From: Zygnema cylindricum
Lineage: Eukaryota > Streptophyta > Zygnematophyceae > Zygnematales > Zygnemataceae
Length of the DNA stretch: 64,000 nt
NCBI GenBank assembly: GCA_037447655.1
Contig: JBBHKE010000420.1
Location: 1-64,000, forward strand
Direction: 5' to 3'
Shown: positions 1 through 10,561 of the stretch, piece by piece
Layout of the letters: every line of letters starts with the position of its first letter
How positions within the stretch are numbered: position 1 is the first letter of the stretch
Made by a program: the position numbers and the translations under genes
Notes under the pieces: generated by a model
Told to the model about the DNA's origin: nothing
The model's database searches: none
Seen by the model: only the letters and a program-made list of their open reading frames with translations

Positions 1-2196
1 GTCGGATTTTGGATCTGACGGTTGCAATTGGATTATAGGATTCTTAGCTTCCGATTGGCGGTTTCAGATTGAGCATCGGGCAAGTGTGCACGGATAAAAT
101 ATGTTTTAGGTGGCGAAAATTTTATCAGCACTAATAACTATGCACGGTGTACAGGACACCTTGAATCGTTATTAGCGTATAGAAATTATTAGTGCAAAGA
201 AAAAATTAGCGTCAGTCATTCTAATTTAGTTCTAGGAAACGTGGCAGATAATGGTCCACGTTCTTCAATAGTGTAATCTATTATATTTAAGGTACCAATG
301 TCGAAATTTTGGGGTGCCGATATAGCGTACATAAGGCTAATAACGATTCACGGTGTACAGTACATTACTGTACTTACCTGTACCACTAAAACGACAAATT
401 GTAGAACGAAATGTAAGCACTAAGCAGAAACTTGCGCTGTCGTTGACACTGCTCAGTGCACAACCCTAAAATAATAGTAAATAGAAAAAATGTACACTTC
501 GAGGACACCCAAGCGAGTCATGGGAAGTGCTGGGTTTAAACGAAAGTAGAAATCAAAAAACATCGTTCAAACGTTTCAACCCTCGATTTTATTGAAAGAT
601 GTTTACAGTTATACACCTCCCTATTTCGTGGATCTGTTACTGACCGTCCCATCGGGAATTCTGAAGTCCGGATGGATCCCGTATTTCCGAAACTGTGCAC
701 GAACAGTTTTTGGCTGCTAACCGCGGTATAGTGGCATATTGCACTACACCGTGAATGGCTACGGCAGTCCAGAAATAATTAGGAAGTGTTCCCATGGAAC
801 CTTAACATTGTCTTGTTACTTTGTTTTTTAGTGAAGATTCTATGTACTACATCGCGAATCGTAATTAGAGGAAAGAAATAATTAGAGTAAAAAAATGAAA
901 AAAAAAAAAATTGCTAACTTAATTTGGGCAATCAACCTTTTTCAAAAAAAGAATAACTCTAAATTATCAATAACTCTAATTTATCAATAACTCTAATTTG
1001 GGTTTTTTTCCGTAATAATTATCCGCGTTGAATAACTTTACTGTAAATTAGGTACACTTACAAGATCTAACAAAAAGTACAGTTTCACGTCATTATGTCG
1101 TTTGCACTACACGGTTTGTGAAAATGCAGTTACATGACAACAACATGTATTAAATCATTTTTTGTACTATTTTTAGTTGATAAAGTACAGTTTTGCAAGG
1201 TCAGACACCGACCATATGCCACACTATTTAAAACGGCACTATACTAGAGTTGTTAACGCTGATTCAAAAAGTACCTTAAATAGTGTAAAGAATAATTTAG
1301 AATTATGTACTCTATATAGGGTGATCGAGTCAAAATTAGGGGTGACAGAAATATCGTACATAACGCTAATTACGATTCGCGGTGTACAGTACTTTTCAGA
1401 GTGCTCCTATGTTCAGAAACAAAATCATTACTTAAATTGTGACGGTTGTAGACGTGGGTACAGTTTGTGACGGTTGTAGACTACTACCAAACTAGCGACA
1501 AATTTTGACTTTTACAAAATAGCGGAATATATTTTATTTCCAAAAAACGATGATAAGACCATCAAAGTACAGGACATGACTGTCACTAAGAAAAATTGAT
1601 GACCAACAAAGGTAAAAGATCAAAATCCTAAAGGACTAAAAACACAACAAAGGTGGTTAAAAAGCCAAAAAAATAAAAAATAAAAATAGAACAAAAACCA
1701 AACCAATGAAACACTACAAACTACCCTAGCCAATGAAGCTTGAGACTATGCCCAAACTTTGTTGGGTAATGGCCGAAGCTTCAGATTGTTGAAGGACGAC
1801 AAAGATGTGTTGGCAGTTAAATGCCAACATGCTAGCTCGAGAAGGGTTGTTAGATCATTTAACTTCAAAAGATCGTAGAGCGCAATTGCGCAAAAGGTTG
1901 TCAAAAGACGAGTCTAAGGTCCCAAATATCTCCAAAGCAAATGGTGTGAAACTATCAATTGGTTCTCAATGCGCATAGTAACATTCTTGGGAAGTTACCG
2001 CATCTCGAGCGGCAACACCAATATGTAATGTCACGTGCGAGGGAACATGGGATCTTGTAAGGTATGTGAGGACTACCTCCACAAATTTTCTCGCCGCAAC
2101 ATAAAGAAACGCAAGATCTACACGAGGGCCCAGTGCACCCCTAGTTTGAGAACGTGGTTGTAGTATGTGCAACTCCTCGTGCTTCCTTGTGTACCC
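1..2196. other. AT-rich intergenic sequence with dispersed repeats
   Basis: No convincing gene is present; open frames are short and lack recognisable motifs. The stretch contains A-runs near 896-910 and several diverged copies of a motif ending in CGGTGTACAGTAC (around 345-362 and 1380-1394). Part of it (866-1394) is repeated at 47862-48370. The right border at 2196/2197 is where a family-2 LTR begins. It is probably degenerate repeat DNA rather than unique host sequence. Confidence 0.5.
866..1394 (+). repeat. Dispersed repeat, copy 1 (pairs with 47862-48370)
   Basis: About 530 bp align by eye in direct orientation with the interior of the inverted-repeat element at 47305-48765. Shared landmarks are the AATTAGAGTAAAG runs, TAATAATTATCCGCG, CGTCATTATGTCGTTTG, CCACACTATTTAAAAC and CGTACATAACGCTAATTACG. 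This copy lacks the long terminal arms seen at the other site, so it may be a deletion remnant of the same transposon. A shorter related segment (295-365) lies just upstream. Confidence 0.7.
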
Positions 2197-2330
2197 TGTT
2201 GATTTTGAAAGCTGTTAGCCTGAGTAAACAGAGGTATGAGAGGGAGTTTAGGACTTGTAATATATTTTGATCAAAGTTCTTTAATACTTACCTCTAATAG
2301 TGTGATAGTAGCTGAAGTGTAGGAGAGTGT

Positions 2331-3509
2331 TGAAACTCTGAGACCTCCATTGGCCCTCAGAGTATGCAGATCCAAAAGAAGCTAATCTACATAGTGCCGC
2401 CTCCAAGTTGATATAAACCCAAATGACTGACCCCTTGAGAGTCAGAACCCCAATATAGATTCACCCCTGTGAAATAACACTTTCTGTGTGCTCAGTTCCA
2501 CCACAGAATGCAAAGTTAGAATATGAGATTTGGACACATTCACCCACTTTGACTTTCCCTTAGAAATATAGCCACCCTGGCAGACAAAAACTCTGACCGA
2601 CTACACCCCCGTGTAGCCTGGACTCCCCTGAGTCCGCAGCCAAAAGAATCACTGAAAATGGTCAAGTAAATTGATAGTTATGGCTTCCCAAATTTAGCCA
2701 TTTATACAAGGTGCTCTCTTAGAGAGAGGGTCCTATCTGCCAAACTTTTCTAAGTCCTATCTCCCTCTAAAACTCTATCTACTGAAGTACGGCACCAATT
2801 AAAACACTGTGTCGTACAGAAAAGTACAGGTGCCGGTGTACTTTATGTACGGCCATAGTACGACATGGCCAAAATGTTGACACGTGTCATATCCGGATTC
2901 GTTTTCGTAATCCCTGGAGTTGCCGCAATCCAATGTAGTTTTGCCACGTATCACTCGATGTGGCGGTGATCGCAAACCGCCAAAATCGTACTCCGCGATC
3001 TCGGCATCCTTCGCGGCAGTCCGATCAGTTTGGATTTCAATCCTGGCCGTCATAAATACTTGCGCGGTATTCTTTCCGGCGTCAAACAAACTGCGCGGTA
3101 TGTATTTCGTATCCGTACTGTACTCCGTACTATATTAAACGGTATCTATGTACTAAGAATCTATTTCCCGTTAAATGATTTAATCTACGTGTAACAATTT
3201 ATATTGTAATCAAACCTAACGTAATGTAACACTTGTTCTAGACTTAACTGTTAAAGGTAACGGCTACACCAACTTGACGGACGGCAGGTACCAGGTTCAA
3301 TACCTGGGTCCGTCAAGTACATTTTGTTAAATCTACCTAATTAACTTCTTATCTTCTCTAGAGAGTTTAGGTAGCCATGGCTCTATCTCCCTTTCCAGCC
3401 TTCAGTGAATACAGCAAGTGTGGGGGCTTGGATAAGGGGAGTTAGAGGCAGACTGCCTCAGCTCTTTTTCTATCCTAATACGGACCTAGAAAATACTCAA
3501 ATATCAACA
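2331..3509 (-). repeat. 3' LTR of element A (1179 bp)
   Basis: On the minus strand it starts TGTTGATATTTGAG next to the polypurine tract and ends GTCTCAGAGTTTCA. It contains a TATA-like TTGTATAAAT (minus strand, about 2700-2712), a cluster of GTAC motifs (2813-2871), two leader stem-loops (2601-2616 and 2620-2635) and a tRNA-like unit on the opposite strand (3244-3325). Confidence 0.93.
3244..3325 (+). promoter_or_regulatory. Antisense tRNA-like Pol III unit in LTR of A
   Basis: Read on the plus strand, opposite to the element: an A-box-like GTTAAAGGTAACGG near 3250, B box GGTTCAATACC at 3294-3304 inside a perfect T-arm (CCAGG, 7-nt loop TTCAATA, CCTGG), an outer stem GACGGAC (3276-3282) with GTCCGTC (3308-3314), then TTTT at 3322-3325. 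This is the layout of a tRNA gene with a Pol III terminator. The remaining cloverleaf is not convincing, so it is a tRNA-derived or tRNA-mimicking unit rather than a working tRNA gene. Confidence 0.6.
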
Positions 3510-4499
3510 CTCCCCTTATTTTCTAGTCTATTTTTCTTTCAACTTCCACAAACAAGTAAATAAACACCCCCTCCCCTTTTCCCCTTTTTTTTTTTTTCTT
3601 TTTCTTTTTCCTTTTCCTTTCATAAAACTTAAGTATTTAACACAGTGCATTAAATGAACTGAAATACACATTTTATTTAACATCCCACTTTTCATAAATC
3701 CGAGCAAATATTTTATCCACTTCATCACTCTTTCATCCACACACAAACCGATTTCCCTCTTGCGATCCAAACAGCCAGCCCCATCTCCAATCTGCAACAT
3801 ACACCCAGATGCTAACCCTTTTACAGGCACACCTCCATAAATACCATCACTCCCTTTAGCGATGTCAAATCCATTACCCGCAAAATTGAACTTTCCTCAC
3901 TCTCTCCCATGGATTTCTTTCCACTCTCTCTTTCTAAATTTATTCCAAATAAGTATTTCTCCTCCCGTAAACCTTTCATTAAATATTCCTCTTCTCCCTT
4001 ATCTTTAAAAACCCCTTCTAGTTTCACTTCTCCCCTTTCCTCGGAATCCGTGTGCTCCCTTTCCGACCAGTTTTCTAGTTCCAAAATACCTATAAAATTA
4101 TCCTCATTAATTATATCTTTCCCGTTTTCACTTATGGATCCAAGATCTGACTTTCTCATTTCTAAGGCATACACTTTACACTCCTCGTCATCCTCAAGTA
4201 CCTCCTCTCTCTTTACTTCCCTTATACCTCCAAAAGCACACTGTTGCCTTCGAGCAATTTCTGTGTACTTTTCTCTCTTCCCCATTCTACCGATGTGAAG
4301 AAGCTCCAAATTTTCTTCATCCTCTTTCTCCTCTTCCTCTTCGTCCTCCTCATCCACATTCCAACTTCTAAGTTTTTCCAAACAAGGGCATTCCTCCATA
4401 TAATGACCCGGTTCCCTACAAAAGAAGCAAACCCCTTTTTTCAAAGCTCCCGTGTCTTTTCCTCTCCCTTTTTTTCCACCAAAGTTTCGATAAGGTTTA

Positions 4500-4605
4500 C
4501 CTTTGTCTTTTTTCCTCTCATCACGCTTCCGCTCGTCACCACCGTTCCTCTCATCACGCTTCCGCTCGTCACCACCGTTCCTCTCATCACGCTTCCGCCA
4601 ATCAC
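4500..4605 (-). repeat. 36-bp coding minisatellite in gag (A)
   Basis: Three tandem 36-bp units encode the 12-residue motif NGGDERKRDER plus one residue, upstream of the zinc knuckle. The matching region in B (about 55225-55320) has three units; L and J have about two. The unit number therefore varies between family members. The peptide is strongly basic/acidic and could help nucleic-acid binding, which is inference. Confidence 0.8.
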
Positions 4606-5387
4606 CACCAGCTGAAAATGCATTGACCCTGTCCCTTCCCCTACGAAGCTCCAAAGTGCTTTCCTTAACAAGAATTATCCCCATGGTAAAGCTCCAAGTC
4701 CATGAGGAGCCATCCAATGCCTGCATACGACAAATGATGTTTTCGTACTCATCTGGGAGTTTCATAAGTAGTGTATTAATCTTACTCTCCTCAGATTCTA
4801 CATATCCCGCACTAGTAAGCTCAACATATAACGCAGCAATATCATTGCAAAACTCTGTCATGTTACCGCCTTTATAAACGTAGGCCTCTATTTCTTGTTT
4901 TACTAATTGCTGCCTCTGAATAATCTCTCTCTTATAAATCTGAATTAGTGCTTCCCATATTTCTGAAGACTTGGTTAGACTTAAAAGAGTGATAGCTATC
5001 GACTTAGATATATATCTAAGTATGAGATGTTTTGCTATAGTGTTTTTGTATTCCCATATTTTTCAGTCATTTTCTTCAGTTTTAATCCCTAAATGTGGTA
5101 CCATAGCTGAGAGCCTAGCTCCCCTCACCATAGGTGTCCGTTTTTCCTTCTCCCCTATTTCCCCATGCACGGAAAGATTTTTCCCTTCACCTTCCGTTGC
5201 ATCTGAACTCCGGTTGATATTCTGGGCAGCCTCAGATGAATCTCCATAGTAAGCTCCTCCAAAGCCAGGTGGCGGACATCTCACTTGTCCCGCGACAATT
5301 CCCCATAAGTGTTTCTCGAAAAGCAATCCCTCCATTGTAAACGCCCAATAAGTGAAACCTGTACCATCAAACATAGGCACCCTAGAT

Positions 5388-5402
5388 GGTGGGCCCATAA
5401 CG
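5388..5402 (-). promoter_or_regulatory. Primer-binding site of A (half tRNA-iMet type)
   Basis: The minus strand reads CGTTATGGGCCCACC directly after the LTR end. It is complementary to the anticodon-arm 5' half of eukaryotic initiator tRNA-Met (UGGGCCCAUAAC). It also lies inside the gag reading frame. Confidence 0.85.
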
Positions 5403-6581
5403 TGAAACTCTGAGACCTCCATTGGCCCTCAGAGTATGCAGATCCAAAAGAAGCTAATCTAGATAGTGCCGACTCCAAGTTGATATAAACCCAAATGACT
5501 GACCCCTTGACAGTCAGAACCCCAATATAGATTCACCCCTGTGAAATAACACTTTCTGTGTGCTAAGTTCCACCACAGAATGCAAAGTTAGAATATGAGA
5601 TTTGGACACATTCACTCACTTTGACTTTCCCTTAGAAATACAGCCACCCTGGCAGACAAAAACTCTGACCGACTACACCCCCGTGTAGCCTGGACTCCCC
5701 TAAGTCCGCAGCCAAAAGAATCACTGAAAATGGTCAAGTAAATTGATAGTTATGGCTTCCCAAATTTAGCCATTTATACAAGGTGCTCTCTTAGAGAGAG
5801 GGTCCTATCTGCCAAACTTTTCTAAGTCCTATCTCCCTCTAAAACTCTATCTACTGAAGTACGGCACCAATTAAAACACTGTGTCGTACAGAAAAGTACA
5901 GGTGCCGGTGTACTTTATGTACGGCCATAGTACGACATGGCCAAAATGTTGACACGTGTCATATCCGGATTCGTTTCCGTAATCCCTGGAGTTGCCGCAA
6001 TCCGATGTAGTTTTGCCATGTGTCACTCGATGTGGCGGTGATTGCAAACCGCGAAAATCGTACTCCGCGATCTCGGCATCCTTCGCGGCAGTCCGATCAA
6101 TTTGGATTTCAATCGTGGCCGTCATAAATACTTGCGCGGTATTTTTTCCAGCGTCAAACAAACTGCGCGGTATGTATTTCGTATCCGTACTATACTCCGT
6201 ACTATATTAAACGGTATCTATGTACTAAGAATCTATTTCCCGTTAAATGATTTAATCTACGTGTAACAATTTATATTGTAATCAAACCTAACGTAATGTA
6301 ACACTTGTTCTAGACTTAACTGTTAAAGGTAACGGCTACGCCAACTTGACGGACGGCAGGTACCAGGTTCAATACCTGGGTTCGTCAAGTACATTTTGTT
6401 AAATCTACATAATTCACTTCCTATCTTCTCTAGAGAGTTTAGGTAGCCATGGTTCTATCTCCCTTTCCAGCCTTCAGTGAATACAGCAAGTGTGGGGGCT
6501 TGGATAAGGGGAGTTAGAGGCAGACTGCCTTAGCTCTTTTTCTATCTTAATACAGACCTAGAAAATACTCAAATATCAACA
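5403..6581 (-). repeat. 5' LTR of element A (1179 bp)
   Basis: Same landmarks as the 3' copy: stem-loop 5673-5688, a second stem-loop 5692-5707 with one mismatch in this copy, GTAC cluster near 5885-5935, and a tRNA-like unit at 6313-6397. The outer end at 6581 is followed by the target duplication AGTGT. Confidence 0.93.
6313..6397 (+). promoter_or_regulatory. Antisense tRNA-like Pol III unit in 5' LTR of A
   Basis: Second copy of the unit at 3244-3325. B box GGTTCAATACC is at 6366-6376, the T-arm is perfect, and TTTT is at 6394-6397. The outer stem has one change (GGTTCGTC for GGTCCGTC). Confidence 0.6.
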
Positions 6582-7306
6582 AGTGTAATGTATTTTAATA
6601 CGTACACGGGTCCTCACAACATAGACATATAGATAATGTGAAAAGTTACAGATGAACAGCTCCAAGTGTCACATGCTAAACAGATGTGGGAGATCTAACG
6701 GACAAGGAGTAAAGCGACTATTTTGGAAATGGTTTTGTACGGGACAATGCATCCGCGGTTGATATGATTTAAGTCGACGGACGAAATTCATAGGGGGGCC
6801 ACAAATGACTAAGCTGGCTGGTGTTTTTACATAAGCCGAATGGACGCATCCGGATAGTGATGACTCAGCAAGCGGCGAATATTTGTACAACTACTATTTG
6901 AATATATCTTCGTAATGTTGGTAGACTAGTTTTTAGTGTGATAGAAGCATATTTAGGTTTTGGTTTATTTAGTTTTTAGACGTACCTCGTAGCTACACTT
7001 GTGTTGTAGGTACAATACTACTATTTTAGGTTTCATTATGATATAGGACAAGATACTCACTAAGAGTATAAGACTTAGGACTTAGAATATTTTTGTATCC
7101 AGACTTCCAAATAGTAAAATTGTAGACAATTTTTGGGAGAATTCTGAGTATTATATTTTGAGTTTGTTGGGTCAATTGTGTTGTCAACATTTGTGATACT
7201 CTATATTGTGATAGAGTTTTGTGGAGTTGTGATTTGTGTATCAGATTTTGTGAGCATCTGAAAACAGTTGTTTGGTAGGATACTTGATAGCTTCTAAGAG
7301 TGTATC

Positions 7307-8110
7307 ATGTCTACATCTACTACTACTGCTGCTCCTCCACCTACACCGCTGGCCGTAGAACAACAGGTTATGGGCGTGTCATCAAAAATTCTTAACTTAT
7401 CGGGAGAAAAATATGTTAACTGGGAAGATATGGTGGAGACTCACTTCGAGAATGTTAACTTTTTACATATTCTGGATGGTTCCCTAGATGAATCGAATCC
7501 ATCTTGGTCAAAGAAGAATTCACAGGCTCAATCTATTTTAAAATTCACTATATCTGAGGACTTGTCTATGTCTCAGATCAGAATGAAAAAGGCTAATGAC
7601 ATCTAAAAATCTCTTAAAAATGTGTTTGAAAAAGCTAATGTCCAGGAAGAACTTCTCTTGGCTGGAAAAATTTGGGACTATAAGTACACTAGCAACTCAA
7701 TGGCTGAGTATGCTAAAACGTTTCGCATTCTTATCGATGCCCATGCTTGTGCACGTGGCACGTTTCCTCAGTTTCAATAGGCACCATTGCTAATGAGAGG
7801 TCTCCCTAGTAATTTGAAAGGAGCTTCAAATACCCTCAAACACAAAGATAAGGCTAGCTCGACTTTACAATTAGCACTTAATATTTTACTAGATGAAGAG
7901 GCTACATCTAAAATTCTCAGTGCTGCGCCGGTAGAGGCTTTTAATACAATCTTTGAGAGAAAGGGTAAACTTAATCAACAGAAAATTTAGTTTCATCCAC
8001 ACAAACACTTTAATCAAAATCAAAATCAGTTTAACCAGTTTAATCAAGGAGGAAATAGACAGTCTTACAATGCTTGTTTCTGTTGTAATGAAAGAGGTAA
8101 TGGATAAAAG
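7307..8110 (+). pseudogene. gag relic of element M (family 2)
   Basis: Starts MSTSTTTAAPPPTP inside the LTR (ATG 7307, LTR end 7365), crosses the PBS as EQQVMG, and continues through a family-2 gag (WEDMVETHFENVNF, ILDGSLDESNPSWSKKN). In-frame stops near 7604, 7778 and 7988 and frame changes break it. A degenerate zinc knuckle (CFCCNERGNG then a stop, then KFC) lies near 8070-8115, with the His position replaced by Asn. It is closely related to the gag of element G, so the family assignment is firm. No functional product is expected. Confidence 0.8.
7366..7375 (+). promoter_or_regulatory. Primer-binding site of M
   Basis: GGTTATGGGC directly follows the LTR end CAACA. It is the same half-tRNA-iMet type as in the other copia copies, here shortened to 10 matching bases. 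Confidence 0.7.
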
Positions 8111-8324
8111 TTCTGTCATAAGGGGAAAAAAGCTAACGAAACAAGTTTATACAAACCGGGATGGCAGCAGAGCAAGTATAACCAAAGCTTCATAGGAAAT
8201 ACACCTCGTGGAAATGCACTACTTTCGGCATCTTCATCACACCAGGTCGAGTCTCTAAACCTATTCGAGGAGGAAAAGACGAATTTATTTACTATTGCGG
8301 CGGCAATGGAAGGGCCAAAGGACA

Positions 8325-9075
8325 CTTGATGGATAATGGATACGGAAGCGTCAGCCCATATGTGCTGGAACAATGCTATCTTCAAAAATATGAAATCGAC
8401 ACTTGAAAAGAATATTTACTATGCATGTGGACTGAGTGTACAAACTCGTGCTGTTGGTGATTGTCCTTTGTAGTTGATATATATGGAAAAGCAATTGAGA
8501 GGACTCTTCATAATGTCCTCTCTGTCCCGGACTTAAAGAAAAATTTGTTTTCTACTTCTTTAGTAGAAAGTAAAGGCTTTGAGGTTAATCTTAAACATGG
8601 TCCCGAGGTTCTTAGTACGAATGGCAAAGTTGTAGTTAAGGCACTAGAGATAACAACAAAATGTACCGTATGAACATGGCTGATAATAAGGAAAATGATG
8701 TTATGAATAACGAGGCTTTACACTCAGATGAGCTATGGCATAAAATATTAGGCGATGTCAATTATTATAGTTTGAGAAAGATGGTGCATGCTGGCAAATT
8801 AGAGGGTGTCTTTGTAACACATCAACCAGTTAAACATGTGATGGCTGTGCATTAGGGAAAATGCACAGACTACCATTCCCAAAGGAGTTTGAACATCGGT
8901 CCACAAACTTTTACTACAAATTCATTCTGATGTTTTTGGTCCTGCAAAGGTAATATCTGCAAGGGGGATGAAATATATGGTGACTTTCAAATATGATTTT
9001 TCTAAGTTCATAAAGATTTACTTTATGAAGGAAAAGAGTGAAGTGTTCAGTCACTTTAAAACCCTTATCATCTAA
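8325..9075 (+). pseudogene. Protease and integrase N-terminal relic, element M
   Basis: Near 8335-8400 the sequence encodes WIMDTEASAHMCWNN, a retropepsin active site with Gly replaced by Glu (DTEAS for DTGAS). From 8461 it continues with GKAIERTLHNVLSVPDLKKN and then SDELWHKILGDVNYYSLRKM, the integrase zinc-binding region in which the second His of the H-x4-H motif is lost. Frameshifts separate these pieces. Homology to integrase ends near 9070 at the junction with an inverted fragment of another element. Confidence 0.75.
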
Positions 9076-9084
9076 TTAAAATGT

Positions 9085-9450
9085 TGAGATGAGGTTTTTT
9101 TTTAACTCTGGAATAAAAAACACATCAGAGAATATCACTATGGATATCTTCCCCCCCACTAAGACTTTCAGATCTACCAATCCTACCAAAGTAGTAGTGG
9201 CTACCCTCCCATCCCCATACTCTATTTCTACAGTGGGAATCTTTCTCATCTTTGTGAACAGGTGTTTGTCCTTACACATGTGCATGGAGGCACCTAAATC
9301 CACAATCCAACCTCTTTCACCTTTTAATCCTCTGAAAACACATTTCTGCTTTCGAGGAATTTTGACCTCGGTCTTCGCCTCCAACTCCTCATCCAACAAG
9401 AGCTCATCATCCTCGTCCTCGAGTTCCTCCTCATGTACCTTGTCAAGCTC
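9085..9450 (-). pseudogene. Isolated copia protease fragment (family 1)
   Basis: The minus strand encodes an acidic stretch (DEDDELLLDEELE), then IPRKQKCVFRGLKGERGWIVDLGASMHMCKDKHLFTKMRKIPTVEIEYGDGRV and on to IPELKKNLIST. This matches the gag-protease boundary and protease of element E (DSGASMHMCRDKELFTK). The active-site Ser is Leu here (DLGA). No LTR or other domain of the same copy is visible; it is a rearranged scrap abutting element M. Confidence 0.8.
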
Positions 9451-9682
9451 GTGGGCGTTTCCGGCTCACCTTTATATTACCAAGGATTTTCGGGCCCTTT
9501 TTCACCTGTACGGTCACCACAGTACGGAGGAGTGAGAGCACCAAGTAAGATGAGATCCTTGAATTTACTAAGTTGAGCAGAATGCACTTTATTTCGCGTT
9601 TAACGGAGGCCAGACGACCAAGTTATACAGTCTCAAAGATTGTTATTCTATTACATGGGACTAGTTTCCGTCAGCCCTCGTG
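9451..9682. other. Unassigned spacer
   Basis: No coding signal or recognisable repeat was seen between the protease scrap and the 82-bp tandem duplication. Confidence 0.4.
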
Positions 9683-9846
9683 GGGGGTACATTGTGGATT
9701 TGCACGTAACTTTTGGGATTGCAATCTAGAGTATGCTGTTATACGTTAGTCGGACTTTAGTTTGGGGGGTACATTGTGAATTTGCACGTAACTTTTGGGA
9801 TTGCAATCTAGAGTATGCTGTTATACGTTAGTCGGATTTTAGTTCG
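9683..9846 (+). repeat. Tandem duplication, 2 x 82 bp
   Basis: Two adjacent copies (9683-9764 and 9765-9846), each starting GGGGGGTACATTGTG and containing GTATGCTGTTATACG, differ at only a few bases. The duplication is therefore recent. It lies just upstream of the gypsy-like relic. Confidence 0.85.
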
Positions 9847-10561
9847 GGTCTAACCGACTTTCTGTTCATTAATTACCCTAGGTCAAAGTCTGGTGTTTCA
9901 TCGCCAGTTCAGTACTTTTGGTAGATTAGTGGATCCAATTTGGACTCTCAGTTCTGGATTTAGCCGGAGTTTGAAGTATAACTTTTTGCCTAAGTGTGGT
10001 ACGACTATTTTTGTCTTATGTAAGTTTGATATCAATTGCTCTCCCCTCATTGGCTCCTTGCATTGTGTTAAATTTTTGGATCTGATACTGGACAAACTCT
10101 GTTGTATAAGGCGCTTGGGGCCAAAGGAGACAGGTTGCTATTTCAATACTGTCTCCTGAGAAAAACCCTAGAATTTCCAACAAACATTTTTTCGGAGAAC
10201 CTTTGTTTTGTATGTGATTGTGACCCTTTTGCCATCTTGGTTTACAAACGTCTTTTGTGGAAATAGTAGTTTTGTTGGGTGGTTGGCACAATCTTTCCTT
10301 TTGGGCGATTTGGACGTGTTGCTATTAGATACCAAAGAAGGGTCTTGTCAGTTCTGTGTCGTGGAAGTTGAGGGGTGAGGGAGAATCATTCCCGTTTTTG
10401 GTGCCTGGAGGGAGATATTTCGTCTCTTCTTTGTGTCATCGTTTGTCCTCGCGGTAGGTTGAGCTTGCTTCACCATCATTCTTCATTCTATCTTTATTTA
10501 TCTTTTCTAAGGCAAGGTGATATTGTTAAATCTAAAACCGCATATTCTTGTATACATATTT

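Larger units (their letters stand above)
3528..5422 (-). pseudogene. gag with vestigial RT/RNase H tail, element A
   Basis: Read from 5422 downward. The ATG at 5422 lies 20 bp inside the LTR, and the frame crosses the PBS, giving MEVSEFHVMGPPSR. A stop after residue 119 (near 5066) breaks the capsid part. The frame resumes and stays open from 4861 to 3821 (346 codons). It holds the gag UBN2-like region, three RD-rich repeats (about 4500-4605), a zinc knuckle C-x2-C-x4-H-x4-C (CFFCREPGHYMEEC) and a run of Asp/Glu. The C-terminal part (EEKYLFGINLERESGK, then GCMLQIGDGAG in another frame) matches the RT thumb and RNase H of element E, but all RT core, integrase and protease motifs are absent. 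The expected product would be a gag-like particle protein, here disrupted. Confidence 0.8.
2331..6581 (-). mobile_element. Gag-only copia element A, non-autonomous, TSD AGTGT
   Basis: A complete 4251-bp LTR element on the minus strand. LTRs at 2331-3509 and 5403-6581 are both 1179 bp and differ at roughly 27 positions by eye (about 2.3%). The 5-bp duplication AGTGT flanks it (2326-2330 and 6582-6586). PBS at 5388-5402; polypurine tract (AAAATAAGGGGAG on the minus strand) at about 3510-3526. The interior codes for gag with a CCHC knuckle, an acidic region and a vestigial RNase H-like tail. No protease, integrase or RT core is present. It sits inside the 5' LTR of element M, so it is younger than M. 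Confidence 0.93.
2197..7365 (+). repeat. 5' LTR of element M, split by element A
   Basis: Runs from TGTTG (2197) to CAACA (7365) and resumes after element A at about 6587. Its last 59 bp encode the start of gag (ATG at 7307). The segment 6980-7022 resembles a decayed copy of the tRNA-like body seen in the LTRs of element G (compare 27434-27480). Confidence 0.75.
2197..9075 (+). mobile_element. Copia element M (family 2), decayed, 3' truncated
   Basis: A Ty1/copia-type retrotransposon whose 5' LTR begins TGTTGATTTTGAAAGC at 2197 and ends AGAACAACA at 7365, followed at once by the PBS. The LTR is split by element A (2331-6581 plus 5-bp TSD), leaving about 913 bp of LTR. Inside are relics of gag, protease and the integrase zinc-binding region in the usual order. 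The copy stops near 9075 within the integrase core, where an oppositely oriented protease fragment of another family abuts it; RT, RNase H and the 3' LTR are missing. Many stops and frameshifts show that it is old and dead. Confidence 0.85.

Noticed and set aside
2799-3138. Open frames of 72-96 codons on both strands inside the LTRs of A (also 5871-6210)
   Set aside because: They overlap each other in antisense, are not kept in the LTRs of B or J, and carry no motif; they reflect LTR repetition.
3909-4877. Plus-strand Ser/Pro-rich frames opposite gag of A
   Set aside because: They are the antisense of the RD- and Glu-rich gag coding sequence and mirror its composition.
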